Below, in pieces: positions 7,280-16,014 of a DNA stretch of 64,000 bases (its first letter is position 1; every line of letters starts with the position of its first letter). The position numbers and the translations under genes are program-made. This DNA comes from CBDFGT01 sp965247225 (GTDB lineage: Bacteria; Pseudomonadota; Alphaproteobacteria; Rhizobiales; Rhizobiaceae): contig CBDFGT010000004.1 of NCBI GenBank assembly GCA_965247225.1, forward strand, positions 23,631-87,630, written 5' to 3'. Under the pieces are notes generated by a model. It had not been told where the DNA came from. It saw only the letters and a list, made by a program, of their open reading frames with translations, and made no database searches.

Positions 7280-9325
7280 ATGCGGCATGGATTTGCAATT
7301 CGTTTTCTGTACGGTGTGACGATCGCCGCTGTCATGGCCTTCGGCATGGGTTTTGCCGCCCATGCAGAAGACAAGGCAGACACGGTCAGTGCCACACCGC
7401 AAGTGCCTTTCGATCCTGCCTCTGTCACCACTTTTTCCGGTGCCTATCTGGCAGCCAATTCGGCAGAGGTTCAGCGTGACGGTGACATGGCCATCGCACT
7501 CTACAAAAAGGCGCTGGCGCTGGAGCCTGACAACATCGACATCAAGGAAAAGCTGATGCTGGCGCTGCTGATCAACGGCAAGCTGGATGAGGGTGCGGTT
7601 CTGGCGGAAGAGCTGAAAGAGGACCAGGCTGTTGCACGGATCACCACCATCGCGCGCGGTGTCCACGCCATTTCCAAGGGTGCATATGACAAGGTGGAGC
7701 CCGCCCTGAAATATGAAGGCCCGAATGATCTGGACCGGATGATGAACGGACTGCTGACAGCATGGGCGCAATATGGTGCCGGTGATGCCAAAAAGGCCCT
7801 GGCCACCATCAACGGCCTGAACGGACCGGACTGGTTTGCGATTTTCAAGAATTACCATGGCGGTCTCATTGCGCAGGCTTCCGGTGATACGGAACTGGCG
7901 CGCAAGATGCTGTCGGAAGCCGTGACGGACCGTGACGGCGGTGCCACCGCACAGGATACCTATACACGGGCAGTGCTGGCCCTGGCATCGCTGGAACTGA
8001 AGGCCGGCAACACGAAAAAGGCACTCGATATTGTTGCTGCCGGTCTGGAGGCCGCACCCGGATATGCGCCGTTTCAGGCCATGCAGGCGATGATCGGGAG
8101 GGGTGAAGCCGCGCCGCAGGTCACCACCGCCAGGGAAGGGGCCGCAGCCGTTTTGTTTTCGGTCGGTGCTGCGCTGAACCAGACGGTGACGGATGCCAAT
8201 AATGGCGGCGGGAACGACATTGTGTCCTTTTATTTGCAGACAGCCCATGCGCTGGACCCGAAAAGCGCCGATACGCTGATATTGCTGGGCGGTATCGCGG
8301 AGGCGGCCAAAAAAAGTGACAAGGCTATTGAATATTACAGCCAGGTGCCGAAATCCTCACCCATGCGCCGGGTATCGGAACTGCAACTTGGGCTGGTGCT
8401 GGCGGACAGCGGCAAGACGGACGAAGCCCGCAAACACCTGAAATCCCTGATTGATGCCGACCCGAAAGACATGCGCAGCTATCTGGCCTATGGCAGTGTT
8501 CTTTCCGCAACCAAGGATTTTGCAGCCGCAGCAGAAAATTACGAACGCGCCATAAGGGAAATGGGATCTGTGGCAAACCGTGCACACTGGTCGATCTACT
8601 ACCAGTTGGGCATAGCCTATGAGCGCCTCAAACAATGGGACAAGGCCGAGCCGAACTTCAAGAAGGCACTGGAGCTCAATCCTGACCAGCCGCAGGTTCT
8701 CAACTATCTGGGCTATTCGTGGATCGACATGAACATTCATCTGGATGAAGGCATGAACATGATCCGCAAGGCCGTGGATCTGCGCCCGGATGACGGCTAC
8801 ATCGTCGATTCGCTCGGCTGGGCCTATTACCGGCTGGGGAAATATGAGGAAGCCGTAGAGCAACTGGAACGGGCTGTGGAACTGATGGAAAGCGATGCGA
8901 CCATCAACGACCACCTCGGTGATGCCTACTGGCGGGTTGGCCGCAAGCTGGAGGCCGGTTTCCAGTGGAAACGGGCTCTTCTGGCAAAGCCGGAAGAGGC
9001 CGAGGTGAAGAAGATCGAGGACAAGATTGCCAATGGTCTGCCCGACCTGACCGATGCTGAAAAGGCAAAGGCCGCACCGGTGATCAAGAGCGAGGTGCCA
9101 AAGGCCCGGACAGACGTTGCGCAGGCAGATGTTGCACAGGTTCAGGATGCCGGTGCCGCAACCTCCGTGAAATCCCACACCGTGGTCAAGGGTGACAGCC
9201 TCTGGAATATTGCCAGGGATCTTCTGGGCAACGGCATGATGTTTCACTCCATTCTGGGGGTTAATCCGGAGCTGAAGAAAAATCCGGATCTGCTGCAACC
9301 CGGCCAGTCGATCATCCTGCCATAA
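7280..9325 (+). CDS. Secreted TPR-repeat protein with C-terminal LysM domain
   Basis: A 681-residue exported protein. The N-terminus (RHGFAIRFLYGVTIAAVMAF, ending AAHAED) is a Sec signal peptide. Most of the protein is tetratricopeptide repeats; clear units include VLNYLGYSWIDMN, YIVDSLGWAYYRLGKYEEA and INDHLGDAYWRVGRK. A linker rich in Ala and Lys follows, then a LysM peptidoglycan-binding module (HTVVKGDSLWNIARDLLG to NPDLLQPGQSIILP) closes the protein. This suggests a periplasmic scaffold held on the cell wall. The ATG at 7280 has AAGG at 8 bases. ispE follows after only 5 bases, so the two are co-transcribed. No enzymatic domain was seen. Confidence 0.85.
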   Translation: MRHGFAIRFLYGVTIAAVMAFGMGFAAHAEDKADTVSATPQVPFDPASVTTFSGAYLAANSAEVQRDGDMAIALYKKALALEPDNIDIKEKLMLALLINGKLDEGAVLAEELKEDQAVARITTIARGVHAISKGAYDKVEPALKYEGPNDLDRMMNGLLTAWAQYGAGDAKKALATINGLNGPDWFAIFKNYHGGLIAQASGDTELARKMLSEAVTDRDGGATAQDTYTRAVLALASLELKAGNTKKALDIVAAGLEAAPGYAPFQAMQAMIGRGEAAPQVTTAREGAAAVLFSVGAALNQTVTDANNGGGNDIVSFYLQTAHALDPKSADTLILLGGIAEAAKKSDKAIEYYSQVPKSSPMRRVSELQLGLVLADSGKTDEARKHLKSLIDADPKDMRSYLAYGSVLSATKDFAAAAENYERAIREMGSVANRAHWSIYYQLGIAYERLKQWDKAEPNFKKALELNPDQPQVLNYLGYSWIDMNIHLDEGMNMIRKAVDLRPDDGYIVDSLGWAYYRLGKYEEAVEQLERAVELMESDATINDHLGDAYWRVGRKLEAGFQWKRALLAKPEEAEVKKIEDKIANGLPDLTDAEKAKAAPVIKSEVPKARTDVAQADVAQVQDAGAATSVKSHTVVKGDSLWNIARDLLGNGMMFHSILGVNPELKKNPDLLQPGQSIILP

Positions 9326-9330
9326 TCGGG

Positions 9331-10242
9331 ATGGCTCCGGTGCTTGCTGAAATGTCGCTCGTTGAAAATGCTTTTGCCAAGATCAATCTGGCATTGCATG
9401 TGACAGGCCAGAGGCAGGATGGCTATCACCTGATTGAAAGTCTGGTGACATTTGCCGACACGGGTGACCGGCTTGTGTTTCAGCATTCCGGTATGGACGA
9501 TTTTACCCTTGACGGGCCGTTTTCGGCGGGTCTTGCCGCAGACAGCCAGACCAATCTTGTGGTGCGGGCGCGCGATCTTGTCAGGAAGGATCTGCAGATG
9601 CGCGGGTTTTGCGCCCCGCCTGTTGCCATCCATCTGACCAAGAACCTGCCGGTTGCCTCAGGCATTGGCGGCGGCTCGGCGGATGCGGCCGCAACCGTGC
9701 GCGGACTGCAACGCTTCTGGGGCCAGGATATATCACCGGCTGCACTCGGCGGTCTTGCCCTGTCGCTGGGGGCCGATGTTCCGATGTGCATGGCGGGAAT
9801 CCCGCTTCTGGCCCGCGGAATTGGCGATGCGATCGAGGCTGTTGCCGGTTTGCCGTCCCTTGCGATGGTGCTGGCAAACCCGCTTGCGGAGGTATCCACA
9901 CCGCAGGTGTTTCGACTGCTGGAAACCAGAAGCAATCCGCCCCTTGCGCCTTTTCCGGTATCATCCGGCGCCTCGCAATGGCTGAAGACCCTTTGCCATC
10001 TTCGCAATGATCTGGAAGGCCCGGCCCGCAAGCTTGAACCGCTGATTTCGGTGGTTCTGGAAGCGCTGGCGGATACAGGTGCACAACTGGTGCGCATGTC
10101 TGGATCAGGGGCGACATGCTTTGGCATCCATGCTGACATGCAGGCGGCACGGCAGGCTGCCGAAATGCTTGAGAAGCAGTATCCGGGCTGGTATGTTCAG
10201 GCTGTTTCAACAAAAGGACATCACAGCCATGAACAGGATTGA
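9331..10242 (+). CDS. ispE: 4-diphosphocytidyl-2-C-methyl-D-erythritol kinase
   Basis: A 303-residue GHMP-family kinase of the MEP isoprenoid pathway; it phosphorylates CDP-methylerythritol at the 2-hydroxyl. AFAKINLALHVTGQRQDGYH is the family N-terminal signature, PVASGIGGGSADAAA (about 107-120) is the ATP-binding glycine loop, and VRMSGSGATCFGI is the third GHMP motif. Length is normal. It follows the TPR-LysM gene by 5 bases and its last 14 bases overlap moaB, so it sits mid-operon. Its product feeds the same isoprenoid supply as the polyprenyl synthase gene upstream. Confidence 0.95.
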   Translation: MAPVLAEMSLVENAFAKINLALHVTGQRQDGYHLIESLVTFADTGDRLVFQHSGMDDFTLDGPFSAGLAADSQTNLVVRARDLVRKDLQMRGFCAPPVAIHLTKNLPVASGIGGGSADAAATVRGLQRFWGQDISPAALGGLALSLGADVPMCMAGIPLLARGIGDAIEAVAGLPSLAMVLANPLAEVSTPQVFRLLETRSNPPLAPFPVSSGASQWLKTLCHLRNDLEGPARKLEPLISVVLEALADTGAQLVRMSGSGATCFGIHADMQAARQAAEMLEKQYPGWYVQAVSTKGHHSHEQD

Positions 10243-10774
10243 CGAGACCAGGGTTTTTGTTCCGCTCGGTATCGCGGTCCTGACGGTTTCCGACAGCAGA
10301 ACAACAGCCGATGACCGGTCAGGTGACATCCTTGCGTCGCGGATCAGCGATGCCGGCCACAGGCTGGCCGCCCGCAGCATTGTGACGGATGACAGGCTGG
10401 CCATTCAGGAGACTGTGCGTGGCTGGACGCTGGATGACGGGATTGACGTGGTGATTACCACAGGGGGCACCGGGTTTACGGGCCGCGATGTGACCCCGGA
10501 AGCACTGGAGCCGCTGTTTGAAAAACGCATGGACGGGTTTTCCGCCGTGTTCCATCGCCTGTCCCATGACAAGATCGGAACCTCCACCATCCAGTCGCGG
10601 GCAACGGGCGGTGTTGCCAATGCAACCTTCATCTTTGTGCTGCCCGGCTCTCCCGGTGCCTGCAAGGATGCCTGGGATGGTATCTTGAAATGGCAGCTCG
10701 ACTACCGGCACCTGCCCTGCAACTTTGTCGAGATCATGCCCCGGCTGGACGAGCACCTGAAACGCGGTGCCTGA
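10229..10774 (+). CDS. moaB: Molybdenum cofactor biosynthesis protein B
   Basis: A 181-residue MoaB/MogA-family protein, probably molybdopterin adenylyltransferase or its non-catalytic relative. Motifs are IAVLTVSDSRTTADDRSG and the molybdopterin-binding loop TTGGTGFTGRDVTPEAL. FVLPGSPGACKDAWD near the end is the second family motif. The start ATG at 10229 lies inside the 3' end of ispE (14-base overlap). Open frame extends upstream but has no ribosome-binding site. A hairpin (GGGCAGG/CCTGCCG, 10785-10804) follows the stop and may end this operon weakly. Confidence 0.9.
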   Translation: MNRIDETRVFVPLGIAVLTVSDSRTTADDRSGDILASRISDAGHRLAARSIVTDDRLAIQETVRGWTLDDGIDVVITTGGTGFTGRDVTPEALEPLFEKRMDGFSAVFHRLSHDKIGTSTIQSRATGGVANATFIFVLPGSPGACKDAWDGILKWQLDYRHLPCNFVEIMPRLDEHLKRGA

Positions 10775-10827
10775 GAACTGATGCGGGCAGGATTTCACCT
10801 GCCGGGTTACTGTTTCAGTCTGCAAGC

Positions 10828-10856
10828 CCGTCATCGATCTTTCACAAAACTGTCGC
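10828..10856 (+). promoter_or_regulatory. Putative Pho box (PhoB site) upstream of ugpB
   Basis: Three tandem 11-base units: CCGTCAT-CGAT, CTTTCAC-AAAA and CTGTCGC. PhoB sites are direct repeats of a CTGTCAT-like heptamer with 4-base AT-rich spacers, and ugp operons belong to the phosphate-starvation regulon in E. coli and in rhizobia. The match is by eye. It lies about 120 bases before the ugpB start, a suitable distance for an activator site. Confidence 0.7.
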
Positions 10857-10978
10857 GATAGCTTCTTCTGCACGCCATGAAAGGTTTACAGAAGGCTCCT
10901 ATTGATCCCCCCCGTAACGCAGAGGCTTTTGACAAGCCTGCGGATCAATATTTCCTCCATATCGGACAGGGGCATAAA

Positions 10979-12304
10979 ATGAAGAAAATCGGTTTGGCAG
11001 CAGGGCTTTTGATGCTCGGCATGGCGTCTGTTGCAGGCGCTGCAGACAGGACAAAGTTTGAATTCTGGCATGGCCTTTCGGGCGATCTGGGAGAGCGTGT
11101 GCAGGATGTCTGCAAGAAGTTCAATGAATCCCAGGCTGACTATGAAATCGTCTGCACATCGCAGAACGGTTATCCTGAAACCCTCCAGAACACCATTGCC
11201 GCCTATCGCGCCAAGAAAAACCCGACCATAGCCCAGATCTTTGATGCCGGCACACTGGACCTGATGCTTTCGGGTGCATTTGTTCCTGCCAAAAAGCTGA
11301 TGGCTGACAATGGCATCACCATCAACTGGGACGACTATTTCCCGGGTATCGGCCAGCTCTATGCCACTAAGGAAGGCGAAATGCTGTCCTTCCCGTTCAA
11401 TTCCTCGACCGGAATGTTCTATTACAACAAGGACGCCTTTGCCAAGGCCGGGATTGAAACTGTTCCTGCAACCTGGGACGACGTACAGGAAGCCGCAAAG
11501 AAGCTGAAAGCTGCCGGCTATGACTGCCCGTTTGCCTTCAGCATGGACACATGGACAACCATCGAACAGTTCTCCGCCATCAACGACCTGCCATTTGCAA
11601 CCAAAAGCAACGGTTTTGACGGCCTTGATGCGGAACTGGTGATCAACAAGACGCCCGTCGTTGCCCAGCTGGCCATGTACCAGAAAATGACTGCCGACAA
11701 GCTTTTCGTCGTCAAGACCAAGCAGCTTGGCGAAGAGCTGGTGCCGTCCTTCGCAACGGGCCACTGCCAGATGATCACGACATCGATTGCCGACCATGGC
11801 ACGATCGGCAAGACTGCCGCTCCTGACCTGCACTGGGATGTTGCCATGCTGCCGACACTCAAGGGTGTCGAGCGTCACAAGTCGCTGGTTGGCGGTGCAT
11901 CGCTCTGGGTTCTCGGCAACCGTTCGGAAGCCGAATACAAGGGCGCTGCCAAGTTCCTCGCCTTTATCGCCACACCTGAAATGGCCCAGTACTGGTCGAC
12001 GGTAACCGGCTATATTCCTGTGACCGTTTCCGGATTTGATGCCATGAAAGCCAATGGCTTTTATGACAAGGCTCCCTACATGGGCCGCGAAAAGGCCATC
12101 GAAAGCCTGACCGTGACAGAACCGGGACCGAACACACGCGGTATCCGCCTCGGCTCCTTCCCGCAGATCCGCAAGGAAATTTCAACCGGCATGGAAGCGA
12201 TTTTCTACAACAATGCCGACGTACAGGCCACACTGGATGACGTTGTAGCCCGCTCGAACGATATCCTGCGCCGCTTTGAAAAGACCTATGCAAAGACAAA
12301 CTGA
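10979..12304 (+). CDS. ugpB: sn-Glycerol-3-phosphate ABC transporter, substrate-binding protein
   Basis: A 441-residue periplasmic binding protein of the extracellular solute-binding family 1. The signal peptide runs MKKIGLAAGLLMLGMASV to AGAAD. The mature start TKFEFWHGLSGDLGERV and later YNKDAFAKAGI, MITTSIADHG and VGGASLWVL are typical of UgpB, which binds glycerol 3-phosphate and glycerophosphodiesters. The start at 10979 is where the signal peptide begins; a longer frame upstream is not needed. It is first in a ugpB-A-E-C operon. A strong hairpin follows its stop, as often seen where the binding protein is made in excess over the membrane parts. Confidence 0.95.
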   Translation: MKKIGLAAGLLMLGMASVAGAADRTKFEFWHGLSGDLGERVQDVCKKFNESQADYEIVCTSQNGYPETLQNTIAAYRAKKNPTIAQIFDAGTLDLMLSGAFVPAKKLMADNGITINWDDYFPGIGQLYATKEGEMLSFPFNSSTGMFYYNKDAFAKAGIETVPATWDDVQEAAKKLKAAGYDCPFAFSMDTWTTIEQFSAINDLPFATKSNGFDGLDAELVINKTPVVAQLAMYQKMTADKLFVVKTKQLGEELVPSFATGHCQMITTSIADHGTIGKTAAPDLHWDVAMLPTLKGVERHKSLVGGASLWVLGNRSEAEYKGAAKFLAFIATPEMAQYWSTVTGYIPVTVSGFDAMKANGFYDKAPYMGREKAIESLTVTEPGPNTRGIRLGSFPQIRKEISTGMEAIFYNNADVQATLDDVVARSNDILRRFEKTYAKTN

Positions 12305-12320
12305 GGTTTGAACCGCAAGC

Positions 12321-12355
12321 TGACCCGCATCCCGAAAGGTGCGGGTCATTTTTTT
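12321..12355 (+). terminator. Intra-operon terminator between ugpB and ugpA
   Basis: Perfect 9-bp stem TGACCCGCA / TGCGGGTCA (12321-12329 and 12340-12348) with a 10-base loop, followed by a run of Ts. This is a canonical intrinsic terminator. It probably stops part of the transcripts after ugpB, letting the rest read through to ugpA, which starts 27 bases later. Confidence 0.85.
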
Positions 12356-12381
12356 AACACGGTTGATTTTGCAGGTTTCAG

Positions 12382-13272
12382 ATGAACAAGCAGGCTGTTT
12401 TCAAAAGCTGGTGGGTGCCTCTTCTTTTCGCCTTGCCCCAGCTTCTTTTGATTGTGTTTTTCTTTTACTGGCCTGTCGCCTCCGTGCTGCAATGGGCCTT
12501 CACGCTTGAACCGCCCTTTGGCGGGCCTGCGGAATTTGTCGGGTTTGACAATTTCAGGGAGGTCTTTTCCGACAGCGAATACTGGCGCTCTGTCGGCACC
12601 AGCGTCATCTTCACGCTGGTTTCCACCACAACATGCATCAGCATGGCGCTGATCCTGGCCTGCGCCGTGGACCGGCAGTTGAAGGGGTCCGGCATTTTCC
12701 AGTTCTTCTACATCTGGCCCTATGCCATTGCCGCCCCTGCTGTGGGTGTGGCCTTCCAGTTTATTTTTGCGCCGGAAAGCGGGATGGTGGGGTTTTTGAA
12801 CACATGGTGGCCCGGCATCTGGAACCCGGCAACCAACGGCACCCATGCACTGATCCTTGTGATCCTTTCTTATGCGTGGATTACAATTCCCTATAATTTC
12901 ATTTTCCTCGTTGCAGGCCTGCAGTCCATTCCCAAAAGCCTGATCGAGGCTGCGGCCATGGATGGTTCAGGACCGTTGCGCCGGATGATTGATGTGCAGG
13001 TTCCGCTGCTTGCGCCAACGCTTTTTCTGGTTCTGGTCCTCGACCTGACAGACGGTTTTGTCGGTGCCAATACGTACGGTATTGTAGACCGCGTGACAGA
13101 AGGCGGTCCGAACAATGCCACGAATGTGATGGTTTACAGGATCGTGCAGGAAGCCTTCCGGGGGCTGAACTATTCCGGTGCGGCCGCACAGAGCCTGGTT
13201 CTGATCGGCCTGATTATGGTGTTCACCTTCATCCAGTTCCGCTTTGTCGAGCGGCAGGTTCATTACAAATAA
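12382..13272 (+). CDS. ugpA: sn-Glycerol-3-phosphate ABC transporter permease UgpA
   Basis: A 296-residue inner-membrane permease of the MalF/UgpA type with six predicted membrane helices, the first being WVPLLFALPQLLLIVFFFYW. The cytoplasmic EAA loop that contacts the ATPase reads EAAAMDGSGPLRRMIDVQVP. The periplasmic segment after helix 1 (AFTLEPPFGGPAEFVGFDNF) is typical of UgpA. ugpE starts 22 bases after its stop. With UgpE it forms the channel for glycerol 3-phosphate. Confidence 0.95.
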   Translation: MNKQAVFKSWWVPLLFALPQLLLIVFFFYWPVASVLQWAFTLEPPFGGPAEFVGFDNFREVFSDSEYWRSVGTSVIFTLVSTTTCISMALILACAVDRQLKGSGIFQFFYIWPYAIAAPAVGVAFQFIFAPESGMVGFLNTWWPGIWNPATNGTHALILVILSYAWITIPYNFIFLVAGLQSIPKSLIEAAAMDGSGPLRRMIDVQVPLLAPTLFLVLVLDLTDGFVGANTYGIVDRVTEGGPNNATNVMVYRIVQEAFRGLNYSGAAAQSLVLIGLIMVFTFIQFRFVERQVHYK

Positions 13273-13294
13273 CAGCGCCGGAGAGACCAGGACC

Positions 13295-14182
13295 ATGATT
13301 GAACGCACACCCCTCTTCAACGCCTTTACCTATTTCATCCTGTCTGTGGCCCTGATCTTTTCGCTGGGGCCTTTCTGGGTGATTTTTTCGGCGGCCACAC
13401 AGAACCTTCGCGATGTGAACCTGATACCGGTTCCTTTCCTGCCGGGAACAGAGTTCTTCAGCAACCTGGCGGCGGCCTGGGAACGGGCAAACCTGGGACA
13501 GGCCATGTGGAACAGCCTTGTCATGTCCGTGCTTGTGGTCATCGGCAAGGTGGCTATTTCGGCCATCAGCGCCTATGCCATCGTCTATTTTCGCAGCTGG
13601 TGGCGGCATGTGTTTTTCTGGATGGTGTTCATCACCCTGATGCTGCCGCTGGAAGTGCGGGTGATCCCGACCTACAATGTGGCAGCCGATGCCCTGCAGC
13701 CGGTCAAGTGGCTTGTGAACCTGATCACCGGGATCCAGATCACCACAGAATGGAACCTTCTGAATTCGCAGACCGGTCTGGTTGTGCCGATCATTGCCAC
13801 GGCCACGGGTACATTTTTATACCGGCAATTCTTCATGACCATACCGGATGAACTGGCCGAAGCTGCCCGGATGGACGGTGCAGGGTCTATCCGCTTCTTC
13901 ATTGACTTCCTCGTTCCGCTTTCGCGCACCAATATGCTGTCGCTGGCGACCATCATGTTTGTCTATGCCTGGAACCAGTATCTCTGGCCCTTGCTGATGA
14001 CAACCGAGCAGGAACACAAGACAGTGATGGTGGCGATGCGCGCCTTGGTGCCGGACAGGCTTTCAACACCGGAATGGAATGTGACCATGGCCGGGGCGCT
14101 GATCATCATGCTACCGCCGCTTGTTGTCGTTGCCGTGCTGCAGCGCTGGTTCGTGCGCGGGCTTGTTTCCACTGAAAAGTGA
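13295..14182 (+). CDS. ugpE: sn-Glycerol-3-phosphate ABC transporter permease UgpE
   Basis: A 295-residue permease of the MalG/UgpE type, partner of UgpA. It starts MIERTPLFNAFTYFILSVAL with the first membrane helix. The EAA loop is ELAEAARMDGAGSIRFF, and the C-terminal segment VLQRWFVRGLVSTEK matches the end of UgpE proteins. The ATG at 13295 was chosen because the longer frame upstream overlaps ugpA and gives no family match. ugpC follows after a short gap. Confidence 0.95.
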   Translation: MIERTPLFNAFTYFILSVALIFSLGPFWVIFSAATQNLRDVNLIPVPFLPGTEFFSNLAAAWERANLGQAMWNSLVMSVLVVIGKVAISAISAYAIVYFRSWWRHVFFWMVFITLMLPLEVRVIPTYNVAADALQPVKWLVNLITGIQITTEWNLLNSQTGLVVPIIATATGTFLYRQFFMTIPDELAEAARMDGAGSIRFFIDFLVPLSRTNMLSLATIMFVYAWNQYLWPLLMTTEQEHKTVMVAMRALVPDRLSTPEWNVTMAGALIIMLPPLVVVAVLQRWFVRGLVSTEK

Positions 14183-14210
14183 CCCCCATATTTTATAAAG
14201 GACTGATATG

Positions 14211-15353
14211 ATGGCCGAAATCGATATTCGCAATGTACGCAAGACCTATGGCAAGACACCGGTTCTGCATGGCGTGGACCTGACCTTTGTCTCCGGAGAG
14301 TTTGTGGTGATTCTCGGGCCGTCAGGCTGCGGAAAATCCACCCTGCTGCGGATGATTGCCGGTCTTGAGGACATTTCTTCCGGTGCCATTGCCATTGATG
14401 ATGTGATCGTCAACGATCTGGAGCCACGCGACCGCGGCTGCTCCATGGTATTCCAGAATTATGCGCTCTACCCGCATATGAGTGTTTCCGGCAATATCGG
14501 CTACGGACTGAAAGTGGCCGGTGTGCCCAAGCCGGAACGCGAACGCCGGATTGCCGAGACCGCAAAAATCGTCGGCCTCGGGGACTATCTCACCCGCAAG
14601 CCGAGCCAGCTTTCCGGTGGCCAGCGCCAGCGCGTGGCCATGGCGCGGGCCATTATCCGTGAACCGAAAGTGTTCCTGTTTGACGAGCCGCTGTCCAACC
14701 TTGATGCCAAGCTGCGCGTGCAGATGCGCATCGAGATCCGCCGCCTGCACCAGCGCCTTTCGGCGACATCGGTTTTCGTGACGCATGACCAGGTGGAAGC
14801 CATGACGCTGGCCGACAAGCTGGTGGTGATGAACAAGGGGCGCGTGGAGCAGGTGGGCACGCCGCTGGAAATCTACCATCGCCCGCGCACCCGCTTTGTC
14901 GGCAATTTCATTGGTGCACCTGCCATGAATTTTATCGAAACGCACATTGCGCCATCCGGCGATCATGTGATGATTGACGGTGTGCGCCTTGCCATTGACC
15001 CGGTTCTGGGCCGCTCCCATGCTGACAGCGAGATTGTCGTCGGTATCAGACCGGAACATGGCCTGATCGTCGCGTCCGGTACACCGGACAGTATTCCCGC
15101 CAGGATCGATTTCATTGAAGAACTGGGTGTTGGCCGCCATGTGCATCTGGAAGTGGCCGGAACGGGTTTTGCCATCGCAGAAACGCATGGGGTGCATTAC
15201 AAGCCGGGCGACAAGGTGGGCGTGATCATGCCGAGCGACCATCTGCACCTTTACGCAAAGGATACGGAATTGCGGCTGGATGATTCCATCGTCGCGCACA
15301 ATTCCAATATGTCGCAGTTGCAGGCGCCGGTACAGATGATGCCAGCAGAATAG
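14211..15353 (+). CDS. ugpC: sn-Glycerol-3-phosphate ABC transporter ATP-binding protein
   Basis: A 380-residue ABC ATPase with a C-terminal MalK-type regulatory (TOBE) domain. Walker A is GPSGCGKST (36-44), the signature is LSGGQRQRVAMARA (134-147) and Walker B FLFDEP (155-160), followed by the D-loop SNLDAKL and the switch His in VFVTHDQVEAM. The TOBE part begins after GAPAMNF. Two ATGs are adjacent (14208 and 14211); the second is 8 bases from AAGGA and was chosen. It ends 2 bases before the convergent stop of the next gene. It powers UgpA/UgpE; the ATPase could also serve other CUT1 sugar transporters. Confidence 0.95.
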   Translation: MAEIDIRNVRKTYGKTPVLHGVDLTFVSGEFVVILGPSGCGKSTLLRMIAGLEDISSGAIAIDDVIVNDLEPRDRGCSMVFQNYALYPHMSVSGNIGYGLKVAGVPKPERERRIAETAKIVGLGDYLTRKPSQLSGGQRQRVAMARAIIREPKVFLFDEPLSNLDAKLRVQMRIEIRRLHQRLSATSVFVTHDQVEAMTLADKLVVMNKGRVEQVGTPLEIYHRPRTRFVGNFIGAPAMNFIETHIAPSGDHVMIDGVRLAIDPVLGRSHADSEIVVGIRPEHGLIVASGTPDSIPARIDFIEELGVGRHVHLEVAGTGFAIAETHGVHYKPGDKVGVIMPSDHLHLYAKDTELRLDDSIVAHNSNMSQLQAPVQMMPAE

Positions 15354-15355
15354 CG

Positions 15356-15874
15356 TTAACGGGCTGCGACTGAAGCCCATGCGGGAATGATTTCCGCATG
15401 CAATTTCTTTGCGGCCTGACCGGTGGCAAAGCCTTCCAGCTTCATGCCGCTTTTGACAAGTGTCAGCGCCTGCCGCCTGGACAGCAGAAATCCGTTTTCC
15501 AGGGGCCTGGCCCTGTGCGTTATCCGCTGGAAAAACGGCTTGCGCCAGCGTCTGGACGCTGACAGGCGGGCCGGTGTTTTGGAGAGCGCAATAAACTCCA
15601 TAATTTCCTCAACCCAACCGGATTGCGGGCGCGAACCGGGCTCCAGCAAAAACAGCCAGTCACCACGCGCGGACCGCACAATATCTTTCATGTCCCATTG
15701 CAGATGAAATCGCGCCCCCGCCGCATCTGCAACCCGGGCCGAGCCATCCCTGGAACCGTGGTCGAGGATGATCACATCACTCACCAGTCCCTGAACAGCA
15801 CCTGAAACCAGCACAGACAATGTCTGCGCGAGCTCCGGCTCCTGATCCCTGCATTCCATGATGATCGTCAACAT
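15356..15874 (-). CDS. Glycosyltransferase family 2-like protein
   Basis: A 172-residue protein resembling the N-terminal part of GT-A glycosyltransferases. MLTIIMECRDQEPELAQTL resembles the first strand and helix, DVIILDHGSRDGS matches the family's second strand with an Asp-x-Ser turn, and GDWLFLLEPGSRP sits where the DxD metal motif is normally found, but the exact DxD is missing. It is shorter than typical GT2 enzymes (220 or more), so activity is doubtful. It is convergent with ugpC (2-base gap) and apparently monocistronic. Possible roles are in surface polysaccharide; this is inference. Confidence 0.65.
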   Translation of the reverse strand: MLTIIMECRDQEPELAQTLSVLVSGAVQGLVSDVIILDHGSRDGSARVADAAGARFHLQWDMKDIVRSARGDWLFLLEPGSRPQSGWVEEIMEFIALSKTPARLSASRRWRKPFFQRITHRARPLENGFLLSRRQALTLVKSGMKLEGFATGQAAKKLHAEIIPAWASVAAR

Positions 15875-16014
15875 GCCAAAACCCTAGCCTATCCATGGGT
15901 CTGTTGCCAAGTGTGGAATTCTTCATTTTTGTTCTTGTATTGTTCCGTTTTTTGATTTAGAAAATATATCATGAAACGTCAGGGAAGCGGCACAGCTTTC
16001 CACGGGAGAGTACC

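Noticed and set aside
7094..8248. Long open frame (384 codons) on the minus strand opposite the TPR-LysM gene
   Set aside because: It is a shadow of the plus-strand gene: the plus frame has a signal peptide, clear TPR and LysM motifs and a ribosome-binding site, while the minus frame shows no family motif.
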